From contig NZ_SCMP01000007.1 of NCBI RefSeq assembly GCF_005502935.1, positions 62,001 through 126,000 of the forward strand: a stretch of DNA of 64,000 nucleotides, in the 5' to 3' direction. The stretch comes from Pseudomonas sp. 2FG. GTDB lineage: Bacteria > Pseudomonadota > Gammaproteobacteria > Pseudomonadales > Pseudomonadaceae. The stretch's first letter is position 1. The number at the start of each line of letters is the position of its first letter. The notes under the pieces are model-generated. The model was given only the letters and a program-made list of their open reading frames with translations. It made no database searches and was not told the DNA's origin. Made by a program: the position numbers and the translations under genes. Below, piece after piece: positions 28,119-38,557 of this stretch.

Positions 28119-28616
28119 ATGACTGACAGTTTTTCTTCGCGCACTCCGCAACAAGCGCTGGCCGCCCTGCTTGATCGCTATGCACCCAATCGCTTGTTGC
28201 TAGTCGGTGCCAGCGGCCTGCCCGCACTGGAGGCCTTTCAAGACGCGCACCCGGAGAGCCAACTCGCCCACGCGGCTGCCGGCCCACTCCCGGCAGATCT
28301 GGCCGCCCAGCGCTTCGATCTGGCACTGATCGCCGACTGCCTGGAGCACCTGCCCAAACGCACCGGCCTGGAGTTGCTCGGCGGGATTCGCAACCTCAAT
28401 GCCAGCCGCCTGGCCGTACTGGTCGATCTCAACGCCTGTGGCTGGCAAGACACCGACTTCTTCGCCCTGGCCCTGCAAGCCAGTGAACGTTTCCAGCGTG
28501 GAGAACAGACCTTGACCTTGTTCACCTACGATCTGCGCGAATACAAACAAGTACCCGACTGGCTGAACGCCAAGTTCTGGGCCAACCCGCAAAACTTCGG
28601 CAAGTACTGGTGGTAA
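28119..28616 (+). CDS. DUF6231-like conserved protein
   Basis: 165 residues, no signal peptide. The sequence has a methyltransferase-like early fold ([32 protein letters not shown]), but the SAM motif glycines are incomplete, so activity is doubtful. The tail, [17 protein letters not shown], is strongly conserved in pseudomonads as I recall. It ends four bases before the ychJ start, indicating one transcription unit. Confidence 0.65.
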   Translation: MTDSFSSRTPQQALAALLDRYAPNRLLLVGASGLPALEAFQDAHPESQLAHAAAGPLPADLAAQRFDLALIADCLEHLPKRTGLELLGGIRNLNASRLAVLVDLNACGWQDTDFFALALQASERFQRGEQTLTLFTYDLREYKQVPDWLNAKFWANPQNFGKYWW

Positions 28617-28620
28617 ACCC

Positions 28621-29088
28621 ATGACTCCGGCCTGCCCCTGCGGCAGTGGCAACCACTTGGACGAATGCTGCGGGCGTTACCACGCCGGCATCCCAGCGCC
28701 GAGCGCCGAGACCCTTATGCGCTCGCGCTACAGCGCCTATGTGCTGGGCCTGATCGACTATCTGGTGGCGACCACCCTACCCGCACAGCAGGCCGAGCTG
28801 GATTCCGCCGCCATGCAAGCCTGGAGCACGCAAAGCACCTGGCTCGGCCTCGAGGTGGAAAGCGCCGAAGTGCATGGCGGCCAGCCCGAACATGCCTTCG
28901 TCACCTTCACCGCCCGCTGGCACGACAGCAGCGGCGAACACACTCACCGGGAGCGTTCGGGCTTCGTGCAGAACAGCGACCGCTGGTACTTCATCGACTC
29001 CACCGTAGCCCTCAAGGCCGGACGCAATGATCCCTGCCCCTGCGCCAGCGGGTTGAAGTTCAAGAAGTGTTGTGCCGGGTTCGTGTAA
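28621..29088 (+). CDS. YchJ-family SEC-C zinc-binding protein
   Basis: 155 residues. An N-terminal SEC-C-like knuckle ([17 protein letters not shown]) precedes the YchJ core domain ([21 protein letters not shown]), and a second SEC-C motif closes the protein ([18 protein letters not shown]). SEC-C motifs bind zinc as in the SecA C-terminus. The cellular role is unknown. It follows the DUF6231-like gene by four bases and ends at a strong bidirectional terminator. Confidence 0.9.
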   Translation: MTPACPCGSGNHLDECCGRYHAGIPAPSAETLMRSRYSAYVLGLIDYLVATTLPAQQAELDSAAMQAWSTQSTWLGLEVESAEVHGGQPEHAFVTFTARWHDSSGEHTHRERSGFVQNSDRWYFIDSTVALKAGRNDPCPCASGLKFKKCCAGFV

Positions 29089-29130
29089 ACCGCCGAGGCC
29101 TGCACGGCGCACGCTCTTTGACTGAGCAGA

Positions 29131-29164
29131 AACAGCGAGGCCCGCAGATGCGGGCCTCGCTGTT
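29131..29164. terminator. Bidirectional terminator
   Basis: A 16-bp perfect stem (AACAGCGAGGCCCGCA and its complement) with a two-base loop sits between convergent genes. The plus-strand side runs into TTTTATTC and touches the stop codon of the minus-strand gene. Confidence 0.85.
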
Positions 29165-29725
29165 TTATTCCTGCAGTTTCAGATGCGAGGTGTCCGGCGG
29201 TGGGCTCGCGGGGCCAGCTTTGGCCTGGCCCATGTCGCTCCCCGCCGGCGCCAGACTGAACTGCGACAAATCGACCCGCGGCGCAACCGGCTCAGGCTTG
29301 TCATCCTGCAGATCGACACCCAGCGGGGCGATGCCGAAGTCCGGCGCCTCGACATCGACGAAAGCCGCCATGTATTCATCGCGCGGCGCCACCACCAGTT
29401 TGCGCGGCGCCGCGCCACTGGCCGGCTGCGCGGCGGCCACAGCTGGTGCCGCGTCATAAGCCGGCGGCGGCGCCAGCTCGACTTCTTCGATCTCGACGTC
29501 CATGGATTGCACATCCACCAACGCACCGGCACGTTCCAGAGTCGCCCTATACTTCTCGGCAGCGGCGGCATCCAGGTTGTTCTTGATCACCAACCGGCGT
29601 CCAGAAAACAGCAAGGCGATGCGCTGGGCATCCGCCTGGAACAGCTTGGCCAGATTGGCTTTGACCAGCTCCAACTGGGCCCCTGGCACCAACTGCCCAG
29701 AAAAGGCGATCTCGTAGCGGCTCAT
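29165..29725 (-). CDS. Conserved hypothetical protein with small N-terminal domain and disordered tail
   Basis: 186 residues. The first 75 (MSRYEIAFSGQLVPGAQLEL, LAKLFQADAQRIALLFSGRR, YRATLERAGALVDV) look like a compact alpha/beta domain found alone or in front of membrane proteins in other gamma-proteobacteria. The rest is Ala/Pro-rich and probably disordered, ending DTSHLKLQE. There is no signal peptide. The start at 29725 has AGGAG upstream and is preferred over a much longer frame with no domain content. Function not recognised. Confidence 0.7.
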   Translation of the reverse strand: MSRYEIAFSGQLVPGAQLELVKANLAKLFQADAQRIALLFSGRRLVIKNNLDAAAAEKYRATLERAGALVDVQSMDVEIEEVELAPPPAYDAAPAVAAAQPASGAAPRKLVVAPRDEYMAAFVDVEAPDFGIAPLGVDLQDDKPEPVAPRVDLSQFSLAPAGSDMGQAKAGPASPPPDTSHLKLQE

Positions 29726-29840
29726 GGTCACACTCCTGTCCGAGTCAGCCCTCAGTATGGCGTAGGTTTTTCCCCATAAACAACAAGTTGCAGCCAAGCA
29801 GTGGCTTGTTACACACTGGATCGTCAAACGGAGCACTGGA

Positions 29841-30338
29841 ATGCTGCACCCGGCGAAAATGATAAAAATTATCAGCCTATTGATGTTTTTTGGCCTGCTT
29901 TCAGGCCTCGCAGGATGCTCCACCTGGTTGACAGGTGACTTTAAGGACCCGGATGTCCGCCTCATCAAAGTTGATGTCATCAAAGCTAAGTTGCTGGAGC
30001 AACAGTTTGTCCTGCGCTTTCGCATCGACAACCCTAACTCCGTGAGCCTGCCTGTCCGCGGCCTGGACTACAGCGTGCATCTGAACGAACTGAAGCTGGC
30101 CGAAGGCGAGTCCGACGTCTGGTTCAGCGTGCCCGCCAATGGCCACCAGGTGTTCGAGGTACCGGTGCGCACCAACCTCTGGCGCCACCTGAAAACCATC
30201 GTCAAGTTGCTGGAGCAACCCGACCAGCCGATCCGCTATCGCTTACAAGGCGAAGTGAAAACCGGCCTGCTGTTCGGCCGTAGCGTGCACCTGAAGCGAA
30301 ATGGCGAGATAATTCCCGGCGATTTTATTCCGGAGTAA
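29841..30338 (+). CDS. LEA14-like (WHy domain) lipoprotein
   Basis: 165 residues. The signal peptide ends LSGLAGC. The mature part is a LEA type 2/WHy domain (FVLRFRIDNPNSVSLPVRGLDY, GESDVWFSVPANG, VPVRTNLW). Such domains are linked to desiccation or water-stress protection. GGAG lies seven bases before the ATG at 29841. It is followed seven bases later by the small SEC-C gene, so the pair is probably co-transcribed. Confidence 0.85.
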   Translation: MLHPAKMIKIISLLMFFGLLSGLAGCSTWLTGDFKDPDVRLIKVDVIKAKLLEQQFVLRFRIDNPNSVSLPVRGLDYSVHLNELKLAEGESDVWFSVPANGHQVFEVPVRTNLWRHLKTIVKLLEQPDQPIRYRLQGEVKTGLLFGRSVHLKRNGEIIPGDFIPE

Positions 30339-30344
30339 CACCCC

Positions 30345-30542
30345 ATGAGCCAAGAACCCCACGTCCACGGTCCTGACTGCCAGCACGAGCATGACCACGA
30401 TCACCACCACGGCCACGTGCATGGCCCAGACTGCAACCATGGCCACCAAGAGCCGGTACGCAATGCGCTGAAAGACGTGGGCCGGAATGATCCCTGCCCC
30501 TGCGGCAGTGCGAAAAAATTCAAGAAGTGCCACGGCGCCTGA
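30345..30542 (+). CDS. Small His-rich SEC-C zinc-binding protein
   Basis: 65 residues. The first half is densely packed with His, Asp and Cys ([20 protein letters not shown], then HGPDCNHGH), a metal-storage-like sequence. The second half is a SEC-C motif ([19 protein letters not shown]). The C-terminal motif is nearly the same as that of the YchJ protein 1.5 kb upstream. Its role is unknown; zinc or nickel buffering is a reasonable guess. It ends at a strong terminator. Confidence 0.85.
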   Translation: MSQEPHVHGPDCQHEHDHDHHHGHVHGPDCNHGHQEPVRNALKDVGRNDPCPCGSAKKFKKCHGA

Positions 30543-30558
30543 TCCGCCGCCAGTTCTT

Positions 30559-30592
30559 CCACCAGGCCCGCCGAATGCGGGCCTGGTGGTTT
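30559..30592 (+). terminator. Terminator after SEC-C gene
   Basis: CCACCAGGCCCGC pairs with GCGGGCCTGGTGG (13 bp, five-base loop), followed by TTTAT. Confidence 0.85.
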
Positions 30593-30769
30593 ATACGGCG
30601 CAGAGAAGACCCCCTACGCGAGTAAACTCGGTTTCGCGCCGATCCAGCCGCGGCCAAGCAGTAAACCGGCAATAAAGCCGCACCGCACGCTCGTCGCCGC
30701 TTGCGCCGCGGCGGACGCCTCACTAACGTAGCGCCTGCCCAATGCCATCCCCCGCAGGAGCTTCACGCC

Positions 30770-33310
30770 ATGGCCTCGCCAGCCTTTCAGCGCTTCCTTC
30801 CCCGTTTCGCTGCCGCCGCCGCGCTCACCGCCATGGTCGGCCTGAGCGGTTGCCAGAGTTGGCTGGACAGCCACTATGCCGACAGCCTGCCGCCCACCTC
30901 CGGCATCCAACCGGTTAAAGGCCTGGCGCAGAGCGTATCGATCCGCCGCAACGCCCTCGGCATGCCGCTGATCGAAACCACCACCTTCCATGACGCGCTG
31001 TTCGCCCTCGGTTATGTGCATGCCAGCGACCGCCTGAGCCAGATGGTCGGCATGCGCCTGATGGCCGAAGGACGCCTGGCCGAGATGGTCGGCCCCGGCG
31101 CGCTGGAGATCGACCGTTTCATGCGCGCGGTGAACCTCAAGCAAAGCGCCGAGGTGCTCTACAAGAATGCCTCGCCGCGGATGAAGAAGTTCTTCGAGGT
31201 CTATGCCCGCGGGATCAACGCTTACCTGTTCCGCTACCAGGACAAGCTGCCGATGGATCTGGCCGAGTCCGGCTACAAGCCGGCCTATTGGAAGCCGGAA
31301 GACTCGGTGCTGGTGTTCTGCCTGATGAACTTCGGCCTGGCGGTGAACCTGCAGGAAGAAATCGCCTCCCTGGTGCTGGCGCAGAAAGTCGGCACCGACC
31401 AACTGGCCTGGCTGACGCCGAGTTACCCGGACGAACCGCTGCCGTTTGAAGAGGCCGAGAAGCTCAAGGGGCTGGCCCTCAGCGGGCAGATCCAGGGCCT
31501 GAGTGCGGTCAACGCCGCCGCCAGCCAGATCGCCAAACTCGACATGCTCGGTGTCGCGGCGTCGAATAACTGGGCCATCGCCCCGCAACGTAGCCGCAGC
31601 GGCAAAAGCCTGCTGGCCAACGACACGCATCTACCGATTGCCATGCCCTCGGCCTGGAACTTCGTCCAGATCCGCGCACCGAAATTCCAGGCCGCCGGCG
31701 TCTCCATCGCCGGCGTCCCTGCCGTGGTCGCCGGCTTCAACGGCAAGCTGGCCTGGGGCATGACCATGGTCATGGGCGACAACCAGGACCTGTTCCTGGA
31801 GAAGATCAAACGCCAGGGCAGCCGGCTCTATTACCAGGCCGACGGCAACTGGCAGCCGGCGCGCGAACGTCAGGAAACCTTCTTTATCAAAGGCCAGCGC
31901 CCAATCCGCGAAACCATCTTCGAAACCCGCCATGGCCCTCTGTTGAACACTGTGCTCGGTGAACGCAAGCACCTGCTGCAACCCCTGCAGCTGGCCAGCG
32001 GCTACGGCCTGGCGCTGCAAAGCGCTCAATTGGAGGGCGATCGGACGCTCGATGCCTTCTTCAATCTGTCCCGCGCGCAGTCGGTCGAGCAGGCCTTCGA
32101 GGCCACTCGGGAAATCCGTGCCATCCCCTTGAACTTGGTGTTCGCCGATGCCCAGCACATCGGCTGGCAGGTCACCGGGCGCTACCCCAATCGCCGTGGC
32201 GGTGTCGGTTTGCTGCCCTCGCCCGGCTGGGATGGCCAATATGACTGGGATGGCTACGCCGACCCGATGCTCCACCCCTACGACCAGGACCCGCAACAAG
32301 GCTGGCTCGGCACCGCCAACCACCGCACAGTGCCGCGCGGCTATGGCATGCAGCTGTCCAACTCCTGGTATTACCCGGAACGGGCCGAGCGGATTGCCCA
32401 GCTGGCCGGCGGCGGCAAACACGACAGCCAAAGCACGATCGCCATGCAGTACGACCAGAAATCGCTGTTCGCCGGCAAGCTGCAAAGCATGTTCGAAGCG
32501 CCCGGCATGGCCCAGCCGCTGAAAAAAGCCATCGACGCCCTGCCCGCTGCCGAGCGCGCGCAAGCCCGCGAAGCCTATAGCCGCCTGATGGCCTTCGACG
32601 GCACGCTGGCCGCCAACTCTGCAGATGCGGCGCTGTATGAGGCCTTCCTGCAGGAAAGCGCGCGGCAGACCTTCCTCGACGAACTGGGCCCGGAAACCAG
32701 CCCAGCCTGGCAAGCGCTAGTCGAGACCGCCGACCTCTCCTACTCGGCACCGGCCGACCATCTGCTCGGCCGTGAGGACAGCCCGTTCTGGGATGACCTG
32801 AAAACCGCACAAAAGGAAGACAAACCGGCCATCCTCGCTCGCAGCCTGGTCGCCGCCCTGAGCTTCTGCGAAGCTAAACTCGGGGCGGACCGCAACGCCT
32901 GGCAGTGGGGTAAATTGCACAGTTACACCTGGGCCACCGAAACCACCCAGATGGCGAAATACCTGAGCGGTAGCGACAGCGCCGGCATCAATGCGATCAA
33001 GGGCTACCTCGACCGCGGCCCCTACCCGGCCGGCGGCGACCACAGCACCCTGAACGTCTCGGCCTACCACTGGGGTGAAGACTTCGATACCTGGCTGATC
33101 CCGGCCATGCGTATCGTCGTCGACTTCGGCCGCGCCGAGCCGATGATCGGCGTGAACAGCACCGGCCAGTCCGGCAACCCGGCCAGCCCACACTACGCCG
33201 ATGGCATCGACGCCTGGCTGAAGGGGCACTACATGAGCTTCCCGTTCCAATCAGAGAACCTGGACAAGACCTACGGCAGCAAGCGCCTGCTGCTGACGCC
33301 GGGCAAGTGA
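30770..33310 (+). CDS. quiP: Penicillin acylase-family acyl-homoserine-lactone acylase, QuiP type
   Basis: An 846-residue Ntn hydrolase precursor. The N-terminus is a signal with lipobox-like VGLSGC. The alpha chain follows up to the autoproteolysis site GVAA/S265-NNWAIAP, where Ser265 becomes the N-terminal nucleophile of the beta chain. Family motifs downstream include [12 protein letters not shown] and [20 protein letters not shown]. Length and overall sequence resemble QuiP of P. aeruginosa (compared from memory), which cleaves the acyl chain from long-chain homoserine lactones and so quenches quorum sensing. Penicillin-type substrates are an alternative. AGGAG precedes the ATG at 30770. 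A terminator follows at 33391. Confidence 0.82.
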   Translation: MASPAFQRFLPRFAAAAALTAMVGLSGCQSWLDSHYADSLPPTSGIQPVKGLAQSVSIRRNALGMPLIETTTFHDALFALGYVHASDRLSQMVGMRLMAEGRLAEMVGPGALEIDRFMRAVNLKQSAEVLYKNASPRMKKFFEVYARGINAYLFRYQDKLPMDLAESGYKPAYWKPEDSVLVFCLMNFGLAVNLQEEIASLVLAQKVGTDQLAWLTPSYPDEPLPFEEAEKLKGLALSGQIQGLSAVNAAASQIAKLDMLGVAASNNWAIAPQRSRSGKSLLANDTHLPIAMPSAWNFVQIRAPKFQAAGVSIAGVPAVVAGFNGKLAWGMTMVMGDNQDLFLEKIKRQGSRLYYQADGNWQPARERQETFFIKGQRPIRETIFETRHGPLLNTVLGERKHLLQPLQLASGYGLALQSAQLEGDRTLDAFFNLSRAQSVEQAFEATREIRAIPLNLVFADAQHIGWQVTGRYPNRRGGVGLLPSPGWDGQYDWDGYADPMLHPYDQDPQQGWLGTANHRTVPRGYGMQLSNSWYYPERAERIAQLAGGGKHDSQSTIAMQYDQKSLFAGKLQSMFEAPGMAQPLKKAIDALPAAERAQAREAYSRLMAFDGTLAANSADAALYEAFLQESARQTFLDELGPETSPAWQALVETADLSYSAPADHLLGREDSPFWDDLKTAQKEDKPAILARSLVAALSFCEAKLGADRNAWQWGKLHSYTWATETTQMAKYLSGSDSAGINAIKGYLDRGPYPAGGDHSTLNVSAYHWGEDFDTWLIPAMRIVVDFGRAEPMIGVNSTGQSGNPASPHYADGIDAWLKGHYMSFPFQSENLDKTYGSKRLLLTPGK

Positions 33311-33390
33311 TGACCGTTCGTCGACCAGTGCTGAACTAATCTCTCAGCGGTTCGCTCTGAGTAAGTGGACTTACTCCATAGATCTTTTTA

Positions 33391-33416
33391 AGGGCACCTT
33401 CGGGCGCCCTTTCTTT
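33391..33416 (+). terminator. quiP terminator
   Basis: AGGGCACC-TTCG-GGCGCCCT forms an eight-pair stem with one mismatch and a stable UUCG tetraloop, followed by TTCTTTT. Confidence 0.85.
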
Positions 33417-33509
33417 TGCCCGCGCCAAAGCCGCTTGAGCATGCCCCGAGGCCACGCACTGCGCCCGGAACGCTCGATACTGGCTAAATCGCATCATTTT
33501 TTGAACTTT

Positions 33510-33580
33510 CCCGGCATAGGCCACTCAGAACCTATGCATCGTTTGCTTCTCCGGGCGCCACTTTAGGCGCCTATTTTTTT
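33510..33580 (+). ncRNA. Candidate small RNA (two hairpins, T-run)
   Basis: GCATAGG/CCTATGC (7-bp stem, ten-base loop) is followed by a 16-base spacer and GGCGCC-ACTTTA-GGCGCC then TATTTTTTT, an intrinsic-terminator-like end. No gene ends here that needs it, since quiP already has its own terminator 140 bp upstream. No clear promoter was found, so the 5' end is a guess. Confidence 0.25.
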
Positions 33581-33670
33581 GCCTGGCGTTTGCTGCCTGG
33601 AACGGCTCCAACACCGCCGGCCTCTCACGGCCAACGGCAAACAAGGCCCCTGGCCTTTGCAACAGCCATG

Positions 33671-33698
33671 AAAAAGCCGGGCAAATGCCCGGCTTTTT
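33671..33698. terminator. dcd terminator (symmetrical)
   Basis: AAAAAGCCGGGC and GCCCGGCTTTTT pair over 12 bp around an AAAT loop, 16 bases beyond the dcd stop. Confidence 0.92.
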
Positions 33699-33713
33699 CA
33701 TGCGCTTCGAACC

Positions 33714-34280
33714 TCAGGCCTTCGGCAGGGTAACGCCCAACTGGCCCTGGTACTTGCCGCCGCGGTCCTTATAGGACACTTCACAGGTTTCATCGGATTC
33801 GAAGAACAACATCTGCGCCACACCTTCGTTGGCGTAGATCTTCGCCGGCAGTGTGGTGGTGTTGGAGAACTCCAGGGTGACGTGCCCTTCCCACTCGGGT
33901 TCCAGCGGCGTCACGTTAACGATGATGCCGCAACGGGCGTAGGTGCTTTTGCCCAGGCAGATGGTCAGCACGTTGCGCGGAATCCGGAAAAACTCCACGG
34001 TGCGCGCCAGCGCGAAGGAGTTCGGCGGGATGATGCAGACGTCGCTCTTGACGTCGACGAAGCTCTTCTCATCAAAGTTCTTCGGGTCGACGGTGGCCGA
34101 GTTGATGTTGGTGAACACCTTGAATTCGTCGGCGCAACGCACGTCGTAACCGTAGCTGGACACCCCATAGGAGATCAGCCGCTCGGCGCCCTCGGTGCGC
34201 ACCTGGCGCTCGACGAAGGGTTCGATCATGCCGTGCTCTTGGGCCATGCGGCGAATCCACTTATCCGATTTGATGCTCAT
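33714..34280 (-). CDS. dcd: dCTP deaminase
   Basis: 188 residues. It deaminates dCTP to dUTP for thymidylate synthesis. Family segments are visible: [69 protein letters not shown] (with the active-site Arg and Glu) and [16 protein letters not shown]. Length matches the trimeric enzyme of E. coli. The apbC gene lies upstream on the same strand about 200 bp away. Confidence 0.96.
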   Translation of the reverse strand: MSIKSDKWIRRMAQEHGMIEPFVERQVRTEGAERLISYGVSSYGYDVRCADEFKVFTNINSATVDPKNFDEKSFVDVKSDVCIIPPNSFALARTVEFFRIPRNVLTICLGKSTYARCGIIVNVTPLEPEWEGHVTLEFSNTTTLPAKIYANEGVAQMLFFESDETCEVSYKDRGGKYQGQLGVTLPKA

Positions 34281-34477
34281 GGCGGGCTGTCCTGAATAGC
34301 AATTGGTGAAAAAGTGAGCGCATCTTACCGGGAGGCAAGGCGGCGGGCAAAGGTCTGGGCTCTTGCTCGCTCCCTTGGGGAGAGAGGGGAAATTCGCAGC
34401 AGATCCGCTTGCAATCCGCAGCGCCCCTCTCCCGCCCTGGCGGGCACCCTATCCCGACGTGAGGAGAGCCATACGTT

Positions 34478-35572
34478 TCAATCGTCGCTGATGCTGATAG
34501 TCGGCATCACCGTTGCACTCTGCTCGCTCTGGGCAATGCGCGCGCCGACGCAGCGCGCGGCTTCCTGATACAGCATGGCGATCTGGCTCTCCGGATCGGC
34601 GATGGTGGTCGGCTTGCCACCATCTGACTGCATACGGATGGCCATCGACAGCGGCAAGGAGGCCAGCAAATCCACGCCGTACTGCGCCGCCAGCTTCTCG
34701 CCACCGCCCTCGCCGAACAGGTGCTCAGCATGCCCGCAGTTGGAGCAGATGTGCACGGCCATGTTCTCGACCACCCCGAGCACCGGGATGTTGACCTTGC
34801 GGAACATCTCCACACCCTTGCGCGCATCCAGCAGGGCCAGGTCCTGCGGGGTGGTGACTATCACCGCGCCGGCCACCGGCACTTTCTGCGCCAGGGTCAA
34901 CTGGATATCACCGGTGCCCGGCGGCATATCGACGACCAGATAGTCCAGATCGCCCCAGGCGGTCTGGGTCACCAGTTGGATCAAGGCACCAGACACCATC
35001 GGCCCACGCCAGACCATGGGCGTGTTGTCGTCGGTGAGGAAGGCCATCGACATGACTTCGACGCCATGCGCCTTGATCGGCACGAACCACTTCTGATCCT
35101 TGACCTGCGGGCGGGTGCCTTCCGGGATGCCGAACATGATGCCCTGGCTCGGGCCGTAGATATCCGCATCGAGGATGCCGACCTTGGCGCCTTCACGGGC
35201 CAGCGCCAGCGCCAGATTGGCCGCGGTGGTGGACTTGCCCACCCCGCCCTTGCCGGAAGCCACGGCTATCACGTTTTTCACGTTGGCCAAGGCCGGCACC
35301 TGGGCCTGGGCCTTGTGCGCGGCGATGACAGAGTCGATTTGCACCGTGGCCTTGGCTACCCCATCGAGGTTTTCCAGGGCCATGGAAAGCATCTGCGCCC
35401 AACCGCTTTTAAACAGACCGGCGGCATAACCCAACTCCAACCGCACACTGACCTGCTCGCCGTTAATGGCGATATCGCGCACACAGCCGGCGCTGACCGG
35501 GTCCTGGTTCAAATGCGGGTCGGTGTACTGGCGCAGCGCGGCTTCCACTGCTTGACGGGTAATAGTGGACAT
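34478..35572 (-). CDS. apbC: Iron-sulfur cluster carrier ATPase ApbC/Mrp
   Basis: 364 residues. An N-terminal MIP18/DUF59 domain (residues 5-80) precedes the Mrp ATPase with deviant Walker A SGKGGVGKSTTAANLALALA. DADIYGPSQGIMFG and VDMPPGTGDIQLTL follow. The CSNCGH motif (CxxC) that holds the bridging [4Fe-4S] cluster in the dimer is present. It carries iron-sulfur clusters to apo-proteins in the cytosol. It is divergent from metG, as in other pseudomonads. Confidence 0.96.
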   Translation of the reverse strand: MSTITRQAVEAALRQYTDPHLNQDPVSAGCVRDIAINGEQVSVRLELGYAAGLFKSGWAQMLSMALENLDGVAKATVQIDSVIAAHKAQAQVPALANVKNVIAVASGKGGVGKSTTAANLALALAREGAKVGILDADIYGPSQGIMFGIPEGTRPQVKDQKWFVPIKAHGVEVMSMAFLTDDNTPMVWRGPMVSGALIQLVTQTAWGDLDYLVVDMPPGTGDIQLTLAQKVPVAGAVIVTTPQDLALLDARKGVEMFRKVNIPVLGVVENMAVHICSNCGHAEHLFGEGGGEKLAAQYGVDLLASLPLSMAIRMQSDGGKPTTIADPESQIAMLYQEAARCVGARIAQSEQSATVMPTISISDD

Positions 35573-35801
35573 AAGGAAATCCTGACGGGCATAAAACAGA
35601 TGGGCGCTATCCTACTCCAGGCACCCCGTTCTCGCATAAGCCCCCACCGGCTGTGAAGCGCAAAACGAAAAGCAGCTGCACCGCCGCTATCGCCCATAAG
35701 CTGAATAGGCGCAAGGTCAGCGAACCTCTACGGATGAAAAAAACCCGCCGGGCCTTTATAGTGGCCGACCTCCGTTTCACTCAGATCAGTAGCCGAGCCC
35801 C

Positions 35802-37838
35802 ATGTCCGAGCCCCGCAAGATTCTCGTCACCAGCGCCCTGCCCTACGCCAACGGTTCCATTCACCTTGGCCATATGCTCGAGTACATCCAGACCGATATC
35901 TGGGTGCGCTTCCAGAAGCACCGCGGCAACCAATGCGTGTACGTCTGCGCGGACGACGCCCACGGTTCGGCGATCATGCTCCGCGCCGAGAAGGAAGGGA
36001 TCAGCCCGGAACAGCTGATCGATAACGTCAAGGCCGAGCACAGCGCCGACTTTGCCAGCTTCCTGGTGAACTTCGACAACTTCCACTCGACCCACTCGGA
36101 CGAAAACCGCGAGCTGTCGAGCCTGATCTACACCCGCCTGCGCGATGCCGGGCATATCGCCACCCGGGCGATCACCCAGTATTTCGACCCGGAAAAACAG
36201 ATGTTCCTGGCCGACCGCTTCATCAAGGGCACCTGCCCGAAATGCGCGGCAGAGGACCAGTACGGCGACAACTGCGAGAAATGCGGCGCCACTTACGCCC
36301 CGACCGACCTGAAAGACCCGAAATCGGCGATCTCCGGCGCCACCCCAGTGCTCAAGGAGTCGCAGCACTTCTTCTTCAAGCTGCCCGACTTCGACGCCAT
36401 GCTGAAAAGCTGGACCCGCAGCGGCACCCTGCAGGACGCCGTGGCGAACAAGATCGCCGAATGGCTGGATTCCGGCCTGCAGGAGTGGGACATCTCCCGC
36501 GATGCGCCCTACTTTGGCTTCGAGATCCCCGGCGAGCCGGGCAAGTACTTCTACGTCTGGCTGGACGCGCCGATCGGCTATATGGCCAGCTTCAAGAACC
36601 TCTGCGCACGGCGCCCGGAACTGGATTTCGACGCGTACTGGAGCAAGGATTCGACCGCCGAGCTGTACCACTTCATCGGCAAGGACATCGTCAACTTCCA
36701 CGCCCTGTTCTGGCCGGCGATGCTCGAAGGCGCGGGCTACCGCAAGCCGACCGGGATCAACGTGCACGGTTACCTGACCGTGAACGGGCAGAAAATGTCC
36801 AAGTCCCGCGGCACCTTTATCAAGGCCCGTACCTACCTGGACCACCTGTCGCCGGAATACCTGCGCTACTACTACGCGGCCAAGCTCAGCCGCGGCGTCG
36901 ACGACCTGGACCTGAACCTCGAAGACTTCGTGCAGAAGGTCAACTCCGACCTGGTCGGCAAGGTCGTCAACATTGCCAGCCGTTGCGCCGGTTTTATCCA
37001 TAAGGGCAACGCCGGAGTGCTGGTCGATGTCAACGCGGAGCCTGCGCTGACCGAGGCCTTCCTCGCCGCCGCCCCGAGCATCGGCGAGGCCTATGAGGCC
37101 CGCGACTTTGCCCGCGCCATGCGCGAGATCATGGGCCTGGCCGACCGCGCCAACGCCTGGATCGCCGACAAGGCGCCCTGGTCCCTGGCCAAACAGGAAG
37201 GCCAGCAGGACGAAGTGCAGGCCGTCTGCGCCTTGGGCATCAACCTGTTCCGTCAGTTGGTGATCTTCCTCAAGCCGGTGCTGCCGAACCTGGCCAGCGA
37301 TGCCGAGGCGTTCCTCAATGTCGCGCCGCTGACCTGGGCCGACCACAAGACCCTGCTGGCCAACCACCAGTTGAACGCCTTCCAGCCGCTGATGACCCGC
37401 ATCGACGCCGCGGCCGTCGCCGCCATGACCGACGCCTCGAAAGAAGACCTGGCCGCGACCGAGGCGGCCCCCTCCGGCAACGGCGAACTGGCGAAAGACC
37501 CGCTGGCAGCGGAAATCGAGTATGACACCTTCGCCGCCGTCGACCTGCGCGTGGCGCTGATCGTCAAGGCCGAACATGTGGACGGTGCCGACAAGCTGCT
37601 GCGCCTGACCCTGGATATCGGCGACGAACAACGCAACGTGTTCGCCGGCATCAAGAGCGCCTACAAGGACCCGGCCCAACTGGAAGGCCGCCTGACCGTG
37701 ATGGTCGCCAACCTCAAGCCGCGTAAGATGCGTTTCGGCATGAGCGAAGGCATGGTCATGGCCGCCGGCCCTGGTGGCGAGGAAATCTACCTGCTCAGCC
37801 CGGACAACGGCGCCAAGCCGGGGCAGCGGGTCAAGTAA
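35802..37838 (+). CDS. metG: Methionyl-tRNA synthetase
   Basis: 678 residues, full length. The HIGH motif is HLGH (21-24) in [13 protein letters not shown]. The zinc knuckle is formed by [23 protein letters not shown] is at 331-335. The anticodon-binding helical domain follows, and an Ala-rich linker leads to a C-terminal EMAP/Trbp111-like OB-fold dimerisation domain ([20 protein letters not shown] ... [15 protein letters not shown]). It charges tRNA-Met. It is divergent from apbC. A REP palindrome follows the stop. Confidence 0.97.
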   Translation: MSEPRKILVTSALPYANGSIHLGHMLEYIQTDIWVRFQKHRGNQCVYVCADDAHGSAIMLRAEKEGISPEQLIDNVKAEHSADFASFLVNFDNFHSTHSDENRELSSLIYTRLRDAGHIATRAITQYFDPEKQMFLADRFIKGTCPKCAAEDQYGDNCEKCGATYAPTDLKDPKSAISGATPVLKESQHFFFKLPDFDAMLKSWTRSGTLQDAVANKIAEWLDSGLQEWDISRDAPYFGFEIPGEPGKYFYVWLDAPIGYMASFKNLCARRPELDFDAYWSKDSTAELYHFIGKDIVNFHALFWPAMLEGAGYRKPTGINVHGYLTVNGQKMSKSRGTFIKARTYLDHLSPEYLRYYYAAKLSRGVDDLDLNLEDFVQKVNSDLVGKVVNIASRCAGFIHKGNAGVLVDVNAEPALTEAFLAAAPSIGEAYEARDFARAMREIMGLADRANAWIADKAPWSLAKQEGQQDEVQAVCALGINLFRQLVIFLKPVLPNLASDAEAFLNVAPLTWADHKTLLANHQLNAFQPLMTRIDAAAVAAMTDASKEDLAATEAAPSGNGELAKDPLAAEIEYDTFAAVDLRVALIVKAEHVDGADKLLRLTLDIGDEQRNVFAGIKSAYKDPAQLEGRLTVMVANLKPRKMRFGMSEGMVMAAGPGGEEIYLLSPDNGAKPGQRVK

Positions 37839-37849
37839 GCCGGCTTTTC

Positions 37850-37885
37850 GTAGGAGCGAGCATCGCGAGCAGAGCTCGCTCCTAC
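37850..37885. repeat. REP palindrome
   Basis: GTAGGAGCGAGC and GCTCGCTCCTAC are perfect 12-bp inverted repeats around a 12-base centre that contains ATCGCGAGC. This is the typical form of extragenic REP elements in Pseudomonas. It lies between metG and the rnf cluster. Confidence 0.8.
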
Positions 37886-37966
37886 TGCCAGCGTCGGCCG
37901 ATTACCACTTTCCCGACCCATCGCCGATAATCCACCCATCTCACTCAACGGGCTCTGCGTACGGTC

Positions 37967-38557
37967 ATGACCGAACTCTTCCTCGCCCTGCTCGGCGCAG
38001 CACTGGTCAACAACCTCTTCCTCATGCTGCCCGCCGGTGCCGATGCGTTGCGCGCACGGCGCGTGCGGCTGCTGGGCCCGGCCAGCGCCCTGCTGATCCT
38101 GTTCGCCACGCCGCTGGCGTGGCTGCTGCAAAGCCTGCTGCTGGAGCCACTCGAGCTCAGCTATCTGCGACTCTTCGTACTCATGCCACTGCTGGCGCCG
38201 CTCGCCTGGCTGAGCTCAAAGGTCTTGGCTCGCCTGCGCCCGCAACTGCCCCAGGACGGACTCTGGCCACTGCTGCTCGGTAACGGCGCAGCCCTGGCCG
38301 CGATGCTGCTGGCCAGCCAGCCGGCAGCGAGCTTTGCCCTGGCGCTGGCCCTTGGTCTCGGCGGCGGCCTGGGCTTCTGGCTGGCACTGGCGCTGTTCAC
38401 CGACCTGCTGGGGCGCATCGAACAGGCCGATATACCTGCGCCGTTCAAGGGGGCGCCAGTGATGCTCATCTGTGCCGGGCTGATGGGCCTGGCCTTTCTT
38501 GGCTTCAACGGGCTCGGTTTCAATGGGTTCGGTCTCAATGGACTAGGTGCGCCATGA
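37967..38557 (+). CDS. rnfA: RnfA/RsxA-like membrane subunit lacking the [2Fe-2S] cysteines
   Basis: 196 residues with six hydrophobic helices. The family outline is kept: LVNNLFLM in helix 1, [16 protein letters not shown], and [30 protein letters not shown] near the end, which matches the RsxA C-terminus closely. However, the two cysteines that in RnfA ligate half of the intramembrane [2Fe-2S] cluster (in LGLCPF and TTNCAVLG of E. coli RsxA) are replaced: this protein reads MLPAGADA and LLGNGAALA. The C-terminus carries a small Asn-Gly-Leu-Gly-Phe repeat extension. It overlaps rnfB by four bases (ATGA). Confidence 0.8.
   Translation: MTELFLALLGAALVNNLFLMLPAGADALRARRVRLLGPASALLILFATPLAWLLQSLLLEPLELSYLRLFVLMPLLAPLAWLSSKVLARLRPQLPQDGLWPLLLGNGAALAAMLLASQPAASFALALALGLGGGLGFWLALALFTDLLGRIEQADIPAPFKGAPVMLICAGLMGLAFLGFNGLGFNGFGLNGLGAP

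Larger units (their letters stand above)
33311..33713. other. Intergenic region between quiP and dcd with several hairpins
   Basis: 403 bp without a convincing ORF. It holds the quiP terminator (33391-33416), a 7-bp perfect inverted repeat (33514-33520/33531-33537), a second terminator-like hairpin with seven T (33554-33580) and the dcd terminator (33671-33698). The middle part could encode a small RNA (see separate entry). Confidence 0.6.

Noticed and set aside
30614..32713. Long minus-strand frames opposite quiP
   Set aside because: Antisense shadows; the plus-strand acylase has a full set of motifs.
33336..33524. 62-codon minus-strand frame in the quiP-dcd gap
   Set aside because: Overlaps the quiP terminator and has no start signal or family features.
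34281..34477. Inverted GGGAGAGAGGGG/CCCCTCTCCC-like sequence between dcd and apbC
   Set aside because: Suggestive of an extragenic palindrome, but pairing is imperfect and the family could not be named.
35781..37679. 632-codon open frame antisense to metG
   Set aside because: Low-complexity Val/Gly/His/Gln composition typical of antisense GC-rich frames; metG is certain.
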